Below, one piece after another: positions 14,683-24,700 of a stretch of 64,000 nucleotides of DNA (position 1 is its first letter; every line of letters starts with the position of its first letter). The position numbers were made by a program, and so were the translations under genes. Source of the stretch: Geothermobacter ehrlichii (GTDB lineage: Bacteria; Desulfobacterota; Desulfuromonadia; Desulfuromonadales; Geothermobacteraceae); assembly GCF_008124615.1 (NCBI RefSeq), contig NZ_VNIB01000011.1:50406-114405 (forward strand), written 5' to 3'. The notes beneath the pieces were generated by a model. The model was not told where the DNA came from, made no database searches, and saw only the letters and a program-made list of their open reading frames with translations.

Positions 14683-17600
14683 TTACCAGGGCGTGACCTT
14701 GTTCCAGCCCTGACCATCCATGTCACCCAGCCCATCACCGGTTCCAAGCTCGCCGGGGATTCCGACACGGTGGCAGTTCTGCGATGTCGACCAGTTGGAC
14801 GCGTGCCAGCCATCGGACCGGGTTGGAGTCGCGGTGGCCGCTCCATTTTTGACGCTGGGCGAATTGTCATCCACACTGACAGCGTTCTGCCAAGTATTAT
14901 GCTTGGTATCGAGACAATTGGTGATCATCAGTTTCGGCAACCGCGAAGCGTGCGGGTTGTGGCACTTGGAGCAAGTGAACTGGTGATACTGGGTGTAAGT
15001 ATCGCCCGAGAACCTGGCACTCACCCCCCAATCGAACCACTTGTTCTTCCAAGGTTCCTGTTCCTTGGCCGGATTGCCGTCGATCAGCCTCGGAGCATAA
15101 CCGGGCGTATAATCACCGCTGTCACGGTAGCCATACCCCTCAGGACGGTCATAGGTCTGATTGGGATCGCCCGACTGCCCCATATCGACGACATAACCCT
15201 TATTGTTGATATCGTTCTTGCTGCGGTCGAGGATCTCCGTCTTGTTCGAACCGCTGCCGCCGATCACGGCATTGGAATGACCGTTGATGCCTACCCAGAG
15301 GTTCTCGCCGGTGGTCTGGTCCATACTGTCGACGTTGGTGCCGTGGCAAAGGGTGCACAGGCCGGCCATGTTGGCGAGCGTGGTGTTGACCGGGTAGGTT
15401 CCCACACCCTGGGCGTTCATGTTCTGGTCGATCCAGTAACCGCCCTTGGCGTTGCCGTTGGCGTCGAAGAAATCCTCATTGATACTTCCACGCGGCACGC
15501 GGCCATATTGGGTAATCGTTTCGAAAGTCGTTGTGCCGTTGATATTTTGCGGCGCGCCATCCTCGAAATAGGGATTGCCAAACCAGGTCCCGCGCAGATA
15601 GGGCTTGCCGTCGACATCGCCGGTCACACCGCCGGCCGCGGCCGTGTTGTGCACGTCGTGGCAGTAGCTGCAGCGGATATCGGCCACATTGTCGGGACTT
15701 TCGGTGTAGTTGTAGGCGCTGCCAGTCACTGCGCTGCTGCCATTGGTGGCATTGACCGAGTGCGTCGACTGGATGGCGCCGGTCTTGTAGCCGAAGTTGG
15801 CGCTGGTCCAGGTGGCGGTGGTCCAGTTGCTGGTGCTCAGGGTCCCGAAGTTGAAGTTCGGATAGGCACCGTTTGTGTCCGTGTTCAGACCCCACTCGCT
15901 GACGCCGTTGGCATCATGACAGGTCCAGCAGATTTCAGCTTCGGTTGTCATGCCACCGGTCGCCGTACCACCCAGCCAGATGCCGCCGTGACTGGTGTAG
16001 TTGATGCCGACGGTTGCATTGTTCGGCACCTGCACGTCACCGCTGTGGAATCCGTGGCACTTCTGGCACTGGGCCGCCCAGTCGGTGGTCCCGTCGATGA
16101 CATCCCCAGTGCTCGCCTTAAGATGCGAACCGTACAGCTCGCCGGCAAAGCCGGAGTTCCCGGCCGGATAGACCACGGTCGGACCGCTACCGCCGGGAGC
16201 ATGGCACAGGTCGCAGCTGCCACCGCCGAAATCACCGTAGCCAACGGTCCAGGTCGAATCGGCCAGGTTGTGGTTGCTGGCAGCACCGCCATGGCAGGCG
16301 TTGTCGCAGCCCCAGTTGGTTTCGTTGTAGCCGGCACCGGTACTCGGACTCGGGCCGTTCATGGTAATGACGCCGTTGCCGTGGTCGCCGGTACCCCAGG
16401 TGGCGTTGTAGTTGGCGTTGGTCTTGCTCGGCGCGAAGCCGTGGCAGGTCTCGCACTCGCTGTGGTTGGCTTGCACTTCTGGAGTGCCGTCGCCGTCCCA
16501 GTCATTGGCGTGGTTGACCAGCACGTTGCCGCGCCAGCTGCCCCAGACGCCGTGACAGGTCTTGCACTCGTCACCGGCAGCGCCGGTACCCGAAGCCCAG
16601 GCCTTGTTGTTCAGACGTGCCCAAGGAGCGCTGCCACTGCGGGGATTGGTCGCCCCTTCCTTGTGGCAGGTCATGGCACAGGTGTCATCGTCGGAAGTCG
16701 CGCCTAGAGTGATCCCGGCCACGAAGTCGCCGGCCACCGGGCGGCTCATGGCACTGTCCGCCAGCCCGGCGTCGCTGAAGTGGTTGGCGGGCGGGCCGCT
16801 ATGGCAGGACGTACAGGCAATGTTGGCACCATGGTTCTGGCCACTGACGACACCGGTGATGCCGTGCATACCGCTGGTGGCACTGTTGTATTCGGTCGCA
16901 GTGGCTTCCGCCTTGTGGCACAGGGTGCACTGGGTGGCGACATCAATGGTGCCACTGCTCCAAGCCGGCGTCGTCTGGCCGCCATGACAGCTGACATCGC
17001 TGCACTGGCTCCCATTGAAGGCCGGCGTGCCGGCAGACATATCGTCGTATGTCGCCGCGATGTTGACCTGAACGGTGCCGTCGGCATGGCTGGCGCTGGC
17101 ACCGTTGTGGCAGTAGTCGCACTTGGCCCGCACAGCCGCCTCATTGCCGACAGAGGCGGCCAGGGAAACGCCGAGGGCCGCGAAATGGGCGTCATGGGCA
17201 CCGGTGGCCGGCCAGGGTTCGCCGGCGCCGTTGTTGTGGCAGCTGGCACAGTCGGTGCTGCCGGCCTGGCCCCAGGTCGGGGTGGTGCCGAAGTGGCAGC
17301 TGACGTTGGAGCAGGTGCCGTAGCTGGCACTCGGCGCCAGGCCGCCCGTGGCGCCAGTGGTGGTCCCCTTGTAGGTAGCGGTGCTGCCGGTGTTCGGCAG
17401 GGCACTGACATCCCAGGTGACGTTGCCGTTCATGTGGCCCTGGCTGCCGGCGCCGGCACCGTGGCACTTGGTGCAGTCGCCGTTGATCTGGGACAGCGGC
17501 ACATGCACGGCATGGCTGCCGGTTGCCGGCGGGGTGGCGGCGCTGGCGCCGTGGCAGTCGCCGCAGACGACGGTGCCGTCCCAGACCGGGGCGCTGCCGC

Positions 17601-20600
17601 CGATGGTGCCACCATGGCAGTAGACATTGGAGCAGGCCTTGGTGCCGTCACCAGGGGTGCCGCCATTGTAGTTGACCCCAAGCTGGCCGCCGTAGCTGCC
17701 GGCCGTCGCCGGGCCCCCACCGCCGCTGGCGGTGAAGTCAACGTTGAAATGGACGTCGATATCGCCGCCGTTCGGCATTACGTAGCCGTTGTGGCAGGTC
17801 GCACAGTCGTTGAAGCCGAGGGTATTGACGTGCGTATCGTGCGCACCGGGGGTGGTGCTGCCAGTGACGTCGGTATGCACCAGGCCGGTGTTGGTGCTGC
17901 CGTCGGTATCCGAGGTGGTTGGCGGATCACCGTGACAGGCGTCACAGGCGGTCGGCAAAAAGCCGGCCTTGTGATTGTGGCAGACCATGCAGTCCTGCTG
18001 CAGGTAGTGGTTCTGGTTGGCCGGGGTAGCCGTGCTCATGTCATAGGCGTGATGCTGCACGCCGTTGGTCTGGGTCTCGTCCAGCGTGTGACAGACTTCG
18101 CAGACCCCGGTGCTGCTGGCATGGCTACCGACGGCGTCGCCGTAGTCGCTGCTGCCGTCGCGGGTATCGCTCAGGGTGACGGCGCTGCTGGTCGAACCGT
18201 TGGGCATGACGCTGCCGTCGGGGTAGCTGATGGTCTCCTTCACCCGCTTGATGTTGGTGGTGGTGTCGGTATGGCAGGTGTCACAGGTGAATTCACCGTA
18301 CTTGCCGCCGGGCAGGCCCCAGGTGCCACCCCACTTGCTCGAACCGGTTGAGGCGGCGTTGTGCAACATCGGGTTGGAAGGCACTACATCCGTGATCACC
18401 GTCGGGTTGGTACCGCTGACGCCATCGACGTCGGTGAAGGTCACCCGCACCTGGTAGACCTTGAAGTTGGTCAGCCCGGTGATGTCGTAGATGTAGGGTG
18501 ACGAGGCGTGGGCGATAGTGCCACTGCTGTTGGTGAAGGTGCTCCCATCGCAGGTGCCGACTCCGCCGGTACACTCTTCCCACTCGACCAGCAGGGTGTT
18601 GTCGCCGTTGACATCGCCGCTGTAGGAGGCCTGCACACGGATGGACGCATCCTTGCTGTCGGCGGTCACGTTGGAGACGTTGGTGTCGTTGGCGTTGTTG
18701 ACGGTGATGCTGTTGCTCACCGGACCGACAGTATCGCCGCAGTCGGGATCGATGCCGGTCACCTCGAAAGTCACGACTTCGGGGCCGGTCGTGCCGTAGG
18801 CCGTCGAATCCCACGGACTGGTCACGGCGGTACCGTTGATGGTGTAGGTGAAGTTACCGACGTCACCGGTTACCGTGAACAGGGTGGTCAGATCGACGCT
18901 GCTGCCCGACACGCTCTGCCCGTTGGGGATGGTGATGGTGGAGGGGTCGGGGTCGACACAGGTGTTGTCGATGCTCACGGTCACCTGGGCGGCGCTGACG
19001 GCGTCACCGCAGTCGGGATCGTTGCCGGAGACATCGATGGTGACGCCGCTTTCGACAGTCGAAGTGCCGCAGGCGCTGGTATCCCAGCTGTACTCCCAGC
19101 GTGAGCTGGTGGCGTTCCAGCTCATGGTGCCGTTGGTAACGTTACAGGCACTGCTGCCGGCGATGTTGACCACCATGTTGGCCATGGTATCCGGAGCGGA
19201 CTCCGTGCCGACCGCTGCCTGGATAGTCACCATCCCGGTCGCCGGGTCGGGAACGGTAGTGGTCAGGGTGGCCAAATCTGCGTCGGTGGTGTCGAACGCG
19301 GTAGCCGATCCCTGCGAGGTCAGGGTGCCGCAGGTGCCCGTCCCCTGGGCGCGGAAAATGACGTTGCCCGTGGTGCAGGAGGTCGGCGTATAGGTGGAGC
19401 CATTGGCCACCCAGGCACTCCAGGTGGTGCCGCCGTCCTCGCTCCAGCTCACCTGGATACCGGTGGCCGTGCCGCTGGCGCTCACGGTAACCGGGCCGGT
19501 GATCGGCGTGGTCGACGGCGAGAAGGTCGGTGCGCTCAGGGTCGCGGTCTCGGTGCAGGCGGTCCAGGTGAAGGACTGGCTGTTGCCCGGCGCCGTGGTG
19601 CCGCCAACATAGTAGACGGTGCCGCACTCGGGGTCGGTGCCGCGGGCATAGAGATTGTAGCTGCTGCCGTCGGTCAGCACCGCGCTGGCTTCCTGGGGAT
19701 CGGCATTCCAGTCGAGCATAATGGTCTCGCCAGCGCCCGGATGTATACTCACGGCGGAAATCGACCACTCACCGCCATCGCCAGCGCCGGTCCAGCTCAT
19801 GGTCGTCGTCGCAGCGCCGGCTTCGTAGCTCATCCCGGCGATGACCGCGCCCAAAGCGTCAGTATTCTCGACCCAGTAGGCGGTCTGGCCAGCACCGACA
19901 GCCAGACCGGCGCCCTTGTAGCCAACCACGATATCGACTACCAGATCGCCAGCTTGGGATGTGATATCGACCGTGGCCGGATCAGCATTCCCGGATGCGC
20001 CGTTGTGGCTGGTAAAGGTCGCCGTCTGGTCCACGCCGGAATAAGTCAGCGCACCACCGTAAAGAGGCTTGCCCGACGCCGTTGAAAGCGTAACTACGAC
20101 ATCGTAGGTGCCCGCAGCCGGCAACGATGCATCCTTGAGATACCAGAGTTCGGTACGGGCATTGGACGTGGCCGTATTGTCGGCCCGCAGTTGCGTCAGG
20201 GCAATGCCATTGTACGTGACACTCGTGACGGTTTCGCCGTTGCGATCGTCGAAAGCGACCCCGACCAGAAGCAGCCGGTCCGTTCCTCCACCGATGGTAT
20301 GCTGCCACGTCATGGTCGCACCGCCAGCGGGCTGGTACAGGTTGCTCTGGGCATCAAAAGTCACCGCTCCGGCCCCTGCACCTTCGGTCACCCGGAATTC
20401 CAGGTTGGTCAGGTCGGTGACGTTGACCATGGAGGAACCGTTGAAATCGCCGGCCGCTGTGGTCGTACCGTTGAAACTGATCGATGAGGGGGTTGATTCG
20501 GTGCAGGGCGGAGTCGTTACATTAACCGTGTTGGAATCGGCACTCTCACAGCCCTCCCCGTTATTATATCCACGAACCGTGTAGTCATAGGTGGTGTTGG

Positions 20601-21504
20601 CGGCCGCAGTGTTGTCGGTGAAGTTCATTGTGCCGGCCGAGCAGGTCAGGTTGGTACCGGCAGCCAAGGCAACACCGTCACGATAGACTGTGTAGGTATC
20701 GCTGTTGGCGCAATCAGAGGACCAGCTCAACGGCACCGAGGTCGGAGTCAGGACTCCCGCCGCAAGGTCGGTCGGAGCAGTGGCGGAACAGGGCGGAGCA
20801 AAAGCGTACTGCTGGTAGATTTCAGCCAGCTGTTTGACTTCAGTATTATCAGTTGCCCCATCATCCGGAACAATACGGAAGTTAAAGACTCCCTGTGGAG
20901 AGCTGTCGTAGAGAGACGATACGTCAAATTCTATAATTTCGTAGTTACAACCGTTGCTGGTTGTCCCTGATGCAGTGATGATGGAGGCTGTTGAAAAGGT
21001 CAAGGCCCCGGTCGTCACGACATTGTCATTGTCAGTGTCATAGTTGTAAACGGTAATGGAGTTGAAATCGCTCCACATTTGCTTACCGCCGCAAGTTCCA
21101 TCACCCTTCTCGTCAGAACCGATGATTCTAATTAGGTAGGGGATGGTCCTTGTCTGGCCAGTGGCCACACCAGTGTTGACATGGATTATGTTCGAACCGC
21201 CGGTCCCCTTATCTTTGATTTTCAATTTCCACGCAGCCGTGACCGCATCGCTGGTCATCAGGTCACAGTCGTTGGTATCGGTCCCGTCGTCTTCTCCATC
21301 AAGGGACTGAGCGGTGCTGTCGGCCATGGTTTCCCAACCAGCCTGAGCTGCCGTCTTATAGGAAAAAGCCTGGGCGATATTAAACCCATCGGTGGCAAAA
21401 CCGTAAGTAGCGCAATTGGCAGCGGCTTCAACACGTCTGCCATTGCCAACGATTACCACCAACGTCAGAACGGCCACAAAGGCCAGGTGTGCAAATCTGA
21501 ACAT
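14683..21504 (-). CDS. Giant exported multiheme cytochrome with heme-free N-terminal half
   Basis: About 2,273 residues. ATG 21504 is chosen for its strong ribosome binding site (GGAGGAG) and directly following signal peptide MFRFAHLAFVAVLTLVVIVG; ATG 21534 is an alternative. Roughly the first 1,070 residues lack heme motifs and contain fibronectin/Ig-like beta modules (for example APTDLAAGVLTPTSVPLSWSSD) with many paired cysteines. From about residue 1,073 to 2,180 I count 19 CXXCH, three CX4CH (CSNVYCH, CSNVSCH, CSDVSCH) and two CX3CH motifs. The CX4CH...CXXCH pairs fit the module first described in Geobacter sulfurreducens. It probably acts outside the cell in electron transfer or surface binding. 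The gene precedes the second 18-residue peptide and follows the larger cytochrome. Confidence 0.88.
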   Translation of the reverse strand: MFRFAHLAFVAVLTLVVIVGNGRRVEAAANCATYGFATDGFNIAQAFSYKTAAQAGWETMADSTAQSLDGEDDGTDTNDCDLMTSDAVTAAWKLKIKDKGTGGSNIIHVNTGVATGQTRTIPYLIRIIGSDEKGDGTCGGKQMWSDFNSITVYNYDTDNDNVVTTGALTFSTASIITASGTTSNGCNYEIIEFDVSSLYDSSPQGVFNFRIVPDDGATDNTEVKQLAEIYQQYAFAPPCSATAPTDLAAGVLTPTSVPLSWSSDCANSDTYTVYRDGVALAAGTNLTCSAGTMNFTDNTAAANTTYDYTVRGYNNGEGCESADSNTVNVTTPPCTESTPSSISFNGTTTAAGDFNGSSMVNVTDLTNLEFRVTEGAGAGAVTFDAQSNLYQPAGGATMTWQHTIGGGTDRLLLVGVAFDDRNGETVTSVTYNGIALTQLRADNTATSNARTELWYLKDASLPAAGTYDVVVTLSTASGKPLYGGALTYSGVDQTATFTSHNGASGNADPATVDITSQAGDLVVDIVVGYKGAGLAVGAGQTAYWVENTDALGAVIAGMSYEAGAATTTMSWTGAGDGGEWSISAVSIHPGAGETIMLDWNADPQEASAVLTDGSSYNLYARGTDPECGTVYYVGGTTAPGNSQSFTWTACTETATLSAPTFSPSTTPITGPVTVSASGTATGIQVSWSEDGGTTWSAWVANGSTYTPTSCTTGNVIFRAQGTGTCGTLTSQGSATAFDTTDADLATLTTTVPDPATGMVTIQAAVGTESAPDTMANMVVNIAGSSACNVTNGTMSWNATSSRWEYSWDTSACGTSTVESGVTIDVSGNDPDCGDAVSAAQVTVSIDNTCVDPDPSTITIPNGQSVSGSSVDLTTLFTVTGDVGNFTYTINGTAVTSPWDSTAYGTTGPEVVTFEVTGIDPDCGDTVGPVSNSITVNNANDTNVSNVTADSKDASIRVQASYSGDVNGDNTLLVEWEECTGGVGTCDGSTFTNSSGTIAHASSPYIYDITGLTNFKVYQVRVTFTDVDGVSGTNPTVITDVVPSNPMLHNAASTGSSKWGGTWGLPGGKYGEFTCDTCHTDTTTNIKRVKETISYPDGSVMPNGSTSSAVTLSDTRDGSSDYGDAVGSHASSTGVCEVCHTLDETQTNGVQHHAYDMSTATPANQNHYLQQDCMVCHNHKAGFLPTACDACHGDPPTTSDTDGSTNTGLVHTDVTGSTTPGAHDTHVNTLGFNDCATCHNGYVMPNGGDIDVHFNVDFTASGGGGPATAGSYGGQLGVNYNGGTPGDGTKACSNVYCHGGTIGGSAPVWDGTVVCGDCHGASAATPPATGSHAVHVPLSQINGDCTKCHGAGAGSQGHMNGNVTWDVSALPNTGSTATYKGTTTGATGGLAPSASYGTCSNVSCHFGTTPTWGQAGSTDCASCHNNGAGEPWPATGAHDAHFAALGVSLAASVGNEAAVRAKCDYCHNGASASHADGTVQVNIAATYDDMSAGTPAFNGSQCSDVSCHGGQTTPAWSSGTIDVATQCTLCHKAEATATEYNSATSGMHGITGVVSGQNHGANIACTSCHSGPPANHFSDAGLADSAMSRPVAGDFVAGITLGATSDDDTCAMTCHKEGATNPRSGSAPWARLNNKAWASGTGAAGDECKTCHGVWGSWRGNVLVNHANDWDGDGTPEVQANHSECETCHGFAPSKTNANYNATWGTGDHGNGVITMNGPSPSTGAGYNETNWGCDNACHGGAASNHNLADSTWTVGYGDFGGGSCDLCHAPGGSGPTVVYPAGNSGFAGELYGSHLKASTGDVIDGTTDWAAQCQKCHGFHSGDVQVPNNATVGINYTSHGGIWLGGTATGGMTTEAEICWTCHDANGVSEWGLNTDTNGAYPNFNFGTLSTSNWTTATWTSANFGYKTGAIQSTHSVNATNGSSAVTGSAYNYTESPDNVADIRCSYCHDVHNTAAAGGVTGDVDGKPYLRGTWFGNPYFEDGAPQNINGTTTFETITQYGRVPRGSINEDFFDANGNAKGGYWIDQNMNAQGVGTYPVNTTLANMAGLCTLCHGTNVDSMDQTTGENLWVGINGHSNAVIGGSGSNKTEILDRSKNDINNKGYVVDMGQSGDPNQTYDRPEGYGYRDSGDYTPGYAPRLIDGNPAKEQEPWKNKWFDWGVSARFSGDTYTQYHQFTCSKCHNPHASRLPKLMITNCLDTKHNTWQNAVSVDDNSPSVKNGAATATPTRSDGWHASNWSTSQNCHRVGIPGELGTGDGLGDMDGQGWNKVTPW

Positions 21505-21605
21505 CCCTGTACTCCTCCAGATTCCATCCTTCATAGCCGTCCTCACCTCTTTATCATTGACTTTATTAACAGCTCCGCCATTCACTTTTCGATTGTTCCG
21601 GCCTG

Positions 21606-21655
21606 AAAAAAAATCCCGCACACGATCCCACTTCATCCGCTCCTCCGTCACGGGA
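21606..21655 (-). promoter_or_regulatory. Possible attenuator hairpin between the two giant genes
   Basis: In the 239-base gap between the two giant genes, the minus strand can pair TTCCCG (near 21655-21650) with CGGGA (21618-21614), directly followed by eight T. Just before it, at 21667-21688, is a tight GC hairpin (GCGGGG...CCCCGC). The first could pass a fraction of transcripts, setting different amounts of the two proteins. The loop is large, so this is a weak call. Confidence 0.3.
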
Positions 21656-21743
21656 AGGCACCCGGTGCGGGGGACAGAAGCCCCCCGCCCGTCTTTTCGG
21701 CTCATCTTCCCAAGCTGCGTTCGGTTACGCATGGTTCAACTCC

Positions 21744-24700
21744 TTACTTGGGAAGCTGGGTGTGGCAGGCGTTGCAGCTGATGCCCGTCGTGCCCCAGGT
21801 GATGGTGTTGCCATTGTGGCAGGCTACCGTGCAGTTCTTGGTGCCGCCGTCCCACATGGTGGCAGTGTTGAGCGGCGGGCTGACCTTGCTCTCGTCATGC
21901 GAGTTGGCATCGACCTTGTAGCCGCCGACACGCTGCCAGTTGTTGTCGAGCTCGGGCTCGCTGGTCGTGAAGTCACGTACCTGGGCCTTGGAGCGGACCG
22001 GATCGACCGGCGCGAAGCTGACGTCCTTGACGCCGTTGACATGCAGCGTCTTGTCAAGGTCGGCGTTGGTGATCACCGTCTTGTCAACCGCCGAACCTGT
22101 GCTGCCGTGGCAGCTGACGCAAGCGGTGTTGCTGCCGTTGTACCACTGGTTGACGGTGGCATTGTGACACAGGGCGCAGGTGATGGTGATGGCGGTTGTG
22201 ACATCACCATGGCCGGCTCCCGTCGCACCTGCATCACTGATCAGGCCGGTGGTGCCACTGTAGATGTCGTCGTAGTGGATACCGACCACATGCTTGCCGT
22301 GGCTGCCGGTCGTCGGCTGGTTGCCATGGCAGTTCTGGCAGTAGTCGCCATTGGGGTTGGTGAAGGTACCTGTCAGGAAGTCGGGACTGCTTCCTGCCGC
22401 GACGTTGACGCCGTCGCTGTGACAGTAGACCCCCGAGCAGCTACCGGCAGAGTAGCCCGCCGCCGGATCGTTCAGCGCCTTGATGGTGCCGGGCGCGGTG
22501 GTCGGATCGAGCAACACATCCAAGGTACCGTTCTGATGGTAGGTGCCCTCGTCGGTCGGATGACAGACGCCGCAACCGTAGTTGTAGGCAGTACTCTGGG
22601 TCGAGATGGCGGTGCTGCCGTAGGCGGTGGCCGCCGAGCTGACATGCTTGGCATGCGCGCCGGTCCGGTTGTTGAAGGTATAGCCGAGCACCGTGTTGTT
22701 GTTGGCGCTGCCGCCGGTCGCCAGATGGCAGGAGTTGCAGCTGGCTCCGGGACCGTTGAGCAGATTCTCGGCGAAGATGGTCGAGGCCCCGGGACCGCGG
22801 GTCGGCGTGGTGCTGCCGTGGCAGACGGATACGGAGCAGGTACCGTTCGCCGGATCGTAGCTCATAGCCGTGTTGTCGTTGACTTCGATGGTGCCGTTTT
22901 CATGCATAGTAGCGAAGTCATACGGTGCGTCGGGAGCCACATGACACTGCGTACAGTCGGTGTGTGTTCCGTCGTTGATCTTGGCCAGATTGTGATTGAC
23001 GCTCATGCCGGCACGCCAGTTGTTGAGCTGACCGTGACAGACGTCACAGCGGGCCGAGCCGAGACTGGTGGCAGTGGAATCGGCTGACGTGCTCCACAGC
23101 CGCTGCCAGTTGCCGCCGTCGCTGTGGCAGCTGGCGGCACAGGAGTCGCTGGTACCGACGGCAGCCTGGCTGAAGGCGGTGATGTTGCCGCTGACTGTGA
23201 TGCCGCGATCGTCGTTGACGCCGCTGTCGACGACGAAGGTGCCGTTGATGTGCGTCGATGCGCTGGTATTGTCGATGGCCGGCAGGGCATTGTGGCACTC
23301 GGTACATCCTGCAGTACCCAGCGTGTCATCGTGCGCCTGCACCCCGGCGGCGCTGACAACATGAAGTCCGGTCGTGGGGTTGGCACCGGGATCACCGGGC
23401 GTATGACACATGGTGCAGGTGCTGGTCCCGGCATCATACCAACCGAAGGTCCCGGTGCCGGTGGTTTTGCCGTTGTGGCAATCAACACTGGAGCAGCTGC
23501 CGCCGGAATAGGCCGCATCGGTGTCGGCAGTTCCCCAGAGCGTCTGTGCATGACGATTGAGATCCTTGTCCACAAAGACCTCGGCCGGCAGGTTGGCGGT
23601 GGCGCCGTGGTCGCTGTCGTTGGTCACGGCGGCATGGCAATATTCGCACAGCGCCTTCTGCTTGCTGTCCGCAGCCGGATCGTCAAGCAAGGCCACCGCG
23701 CTCACGCCATAAACCCGCTGCGACAGGACATTCATGTGCTTGAGATGCCGGCCGGCATCATTAGGCCCGGCCGCGCCGTCACTGCCATCGGGCCAGTAGT
23801 TGCTGGCGCTGGCGCCGACCGTTCCACCACCATGACAGCCATTACAGCCGCTCGGTTTGAAGATCGGATTGCTGGTATGGCTGTGGCAGGTGGTACAGAT
23901 CTGGCCGGAATTGTGGCTGGCCAGTTCCTCGGTCGTGCGGTTGAAGTGCAGAACCTCGGAAGGATCGTGGCAGACCTGGCAGACACCCTGGTTCGACGCG
24001 TTGGCATAGCTCGACCGGGCCGTGCGATCGGTGAAACCGCTGACCGTGTGGGTCTGGATGGTCGAGGCGATCATCGCGTCCTGGCCGCCATTCTGGCCGT
24101 GCTGGTCATGACAGGTCACGCAGGTCACACCATCGTCGGAAGTGCCACCGGTGGTCTGGGTGTTGGCGTAGTGAACGGCGGAATTCGGCACCCCGGTATG
24201 GCAGGCATTGCAGAAACCGTTCGGATCGGTGTTGTAATCCTTGCCGCCGATGGTGTTGAGCCGATTGGTGGTATAACCGATGTGGTCACCGGCATGGTCA
24301 TGGCAATCAACGCAGGCTTTGCCGACACCGGTCTTGCCGTGACCGCTGTTGTCGTAGGCACTGCCGGCCCGAATCGGAGCCAGGGCACCATCGACATTCG
24401 CCTGGTTGTAGTCACCGTGGCAGGTTTCGCAGGCCACGGGACCGCCGGCGCTCCAGGTCGCCTTGGCACCGGTGCCAGCGAGGCTGACTGCCGTGCTGCC
24501 ACCATGGCAGGTGTCACAGACCGTCACCGTAGTATCGCCACCGATTCCACCACTGGCGACTTCGTTGCCGTCGGCAAAGCTGATCTGACCGTTGATATGA
24601 GTTGCCTGCCCGGCCATGCTGGTGTTGTTGGCATTGGCGGCATGACAACGGCCGCAGTTGGTGCTGCCACCGACACTGGCATAGGGACCGTACTTGACAT

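Noticed and set aside
21504..21743. Cyclic-dinucleotide (GEMM-type) riboswitch before a cytochrome gene
   Set aside because: Looked for because such switches control Geobacter cytochromes; the conserved GGGCAAACC and GACGCAAAGCC blocks are absent here and in the other gaps examined.
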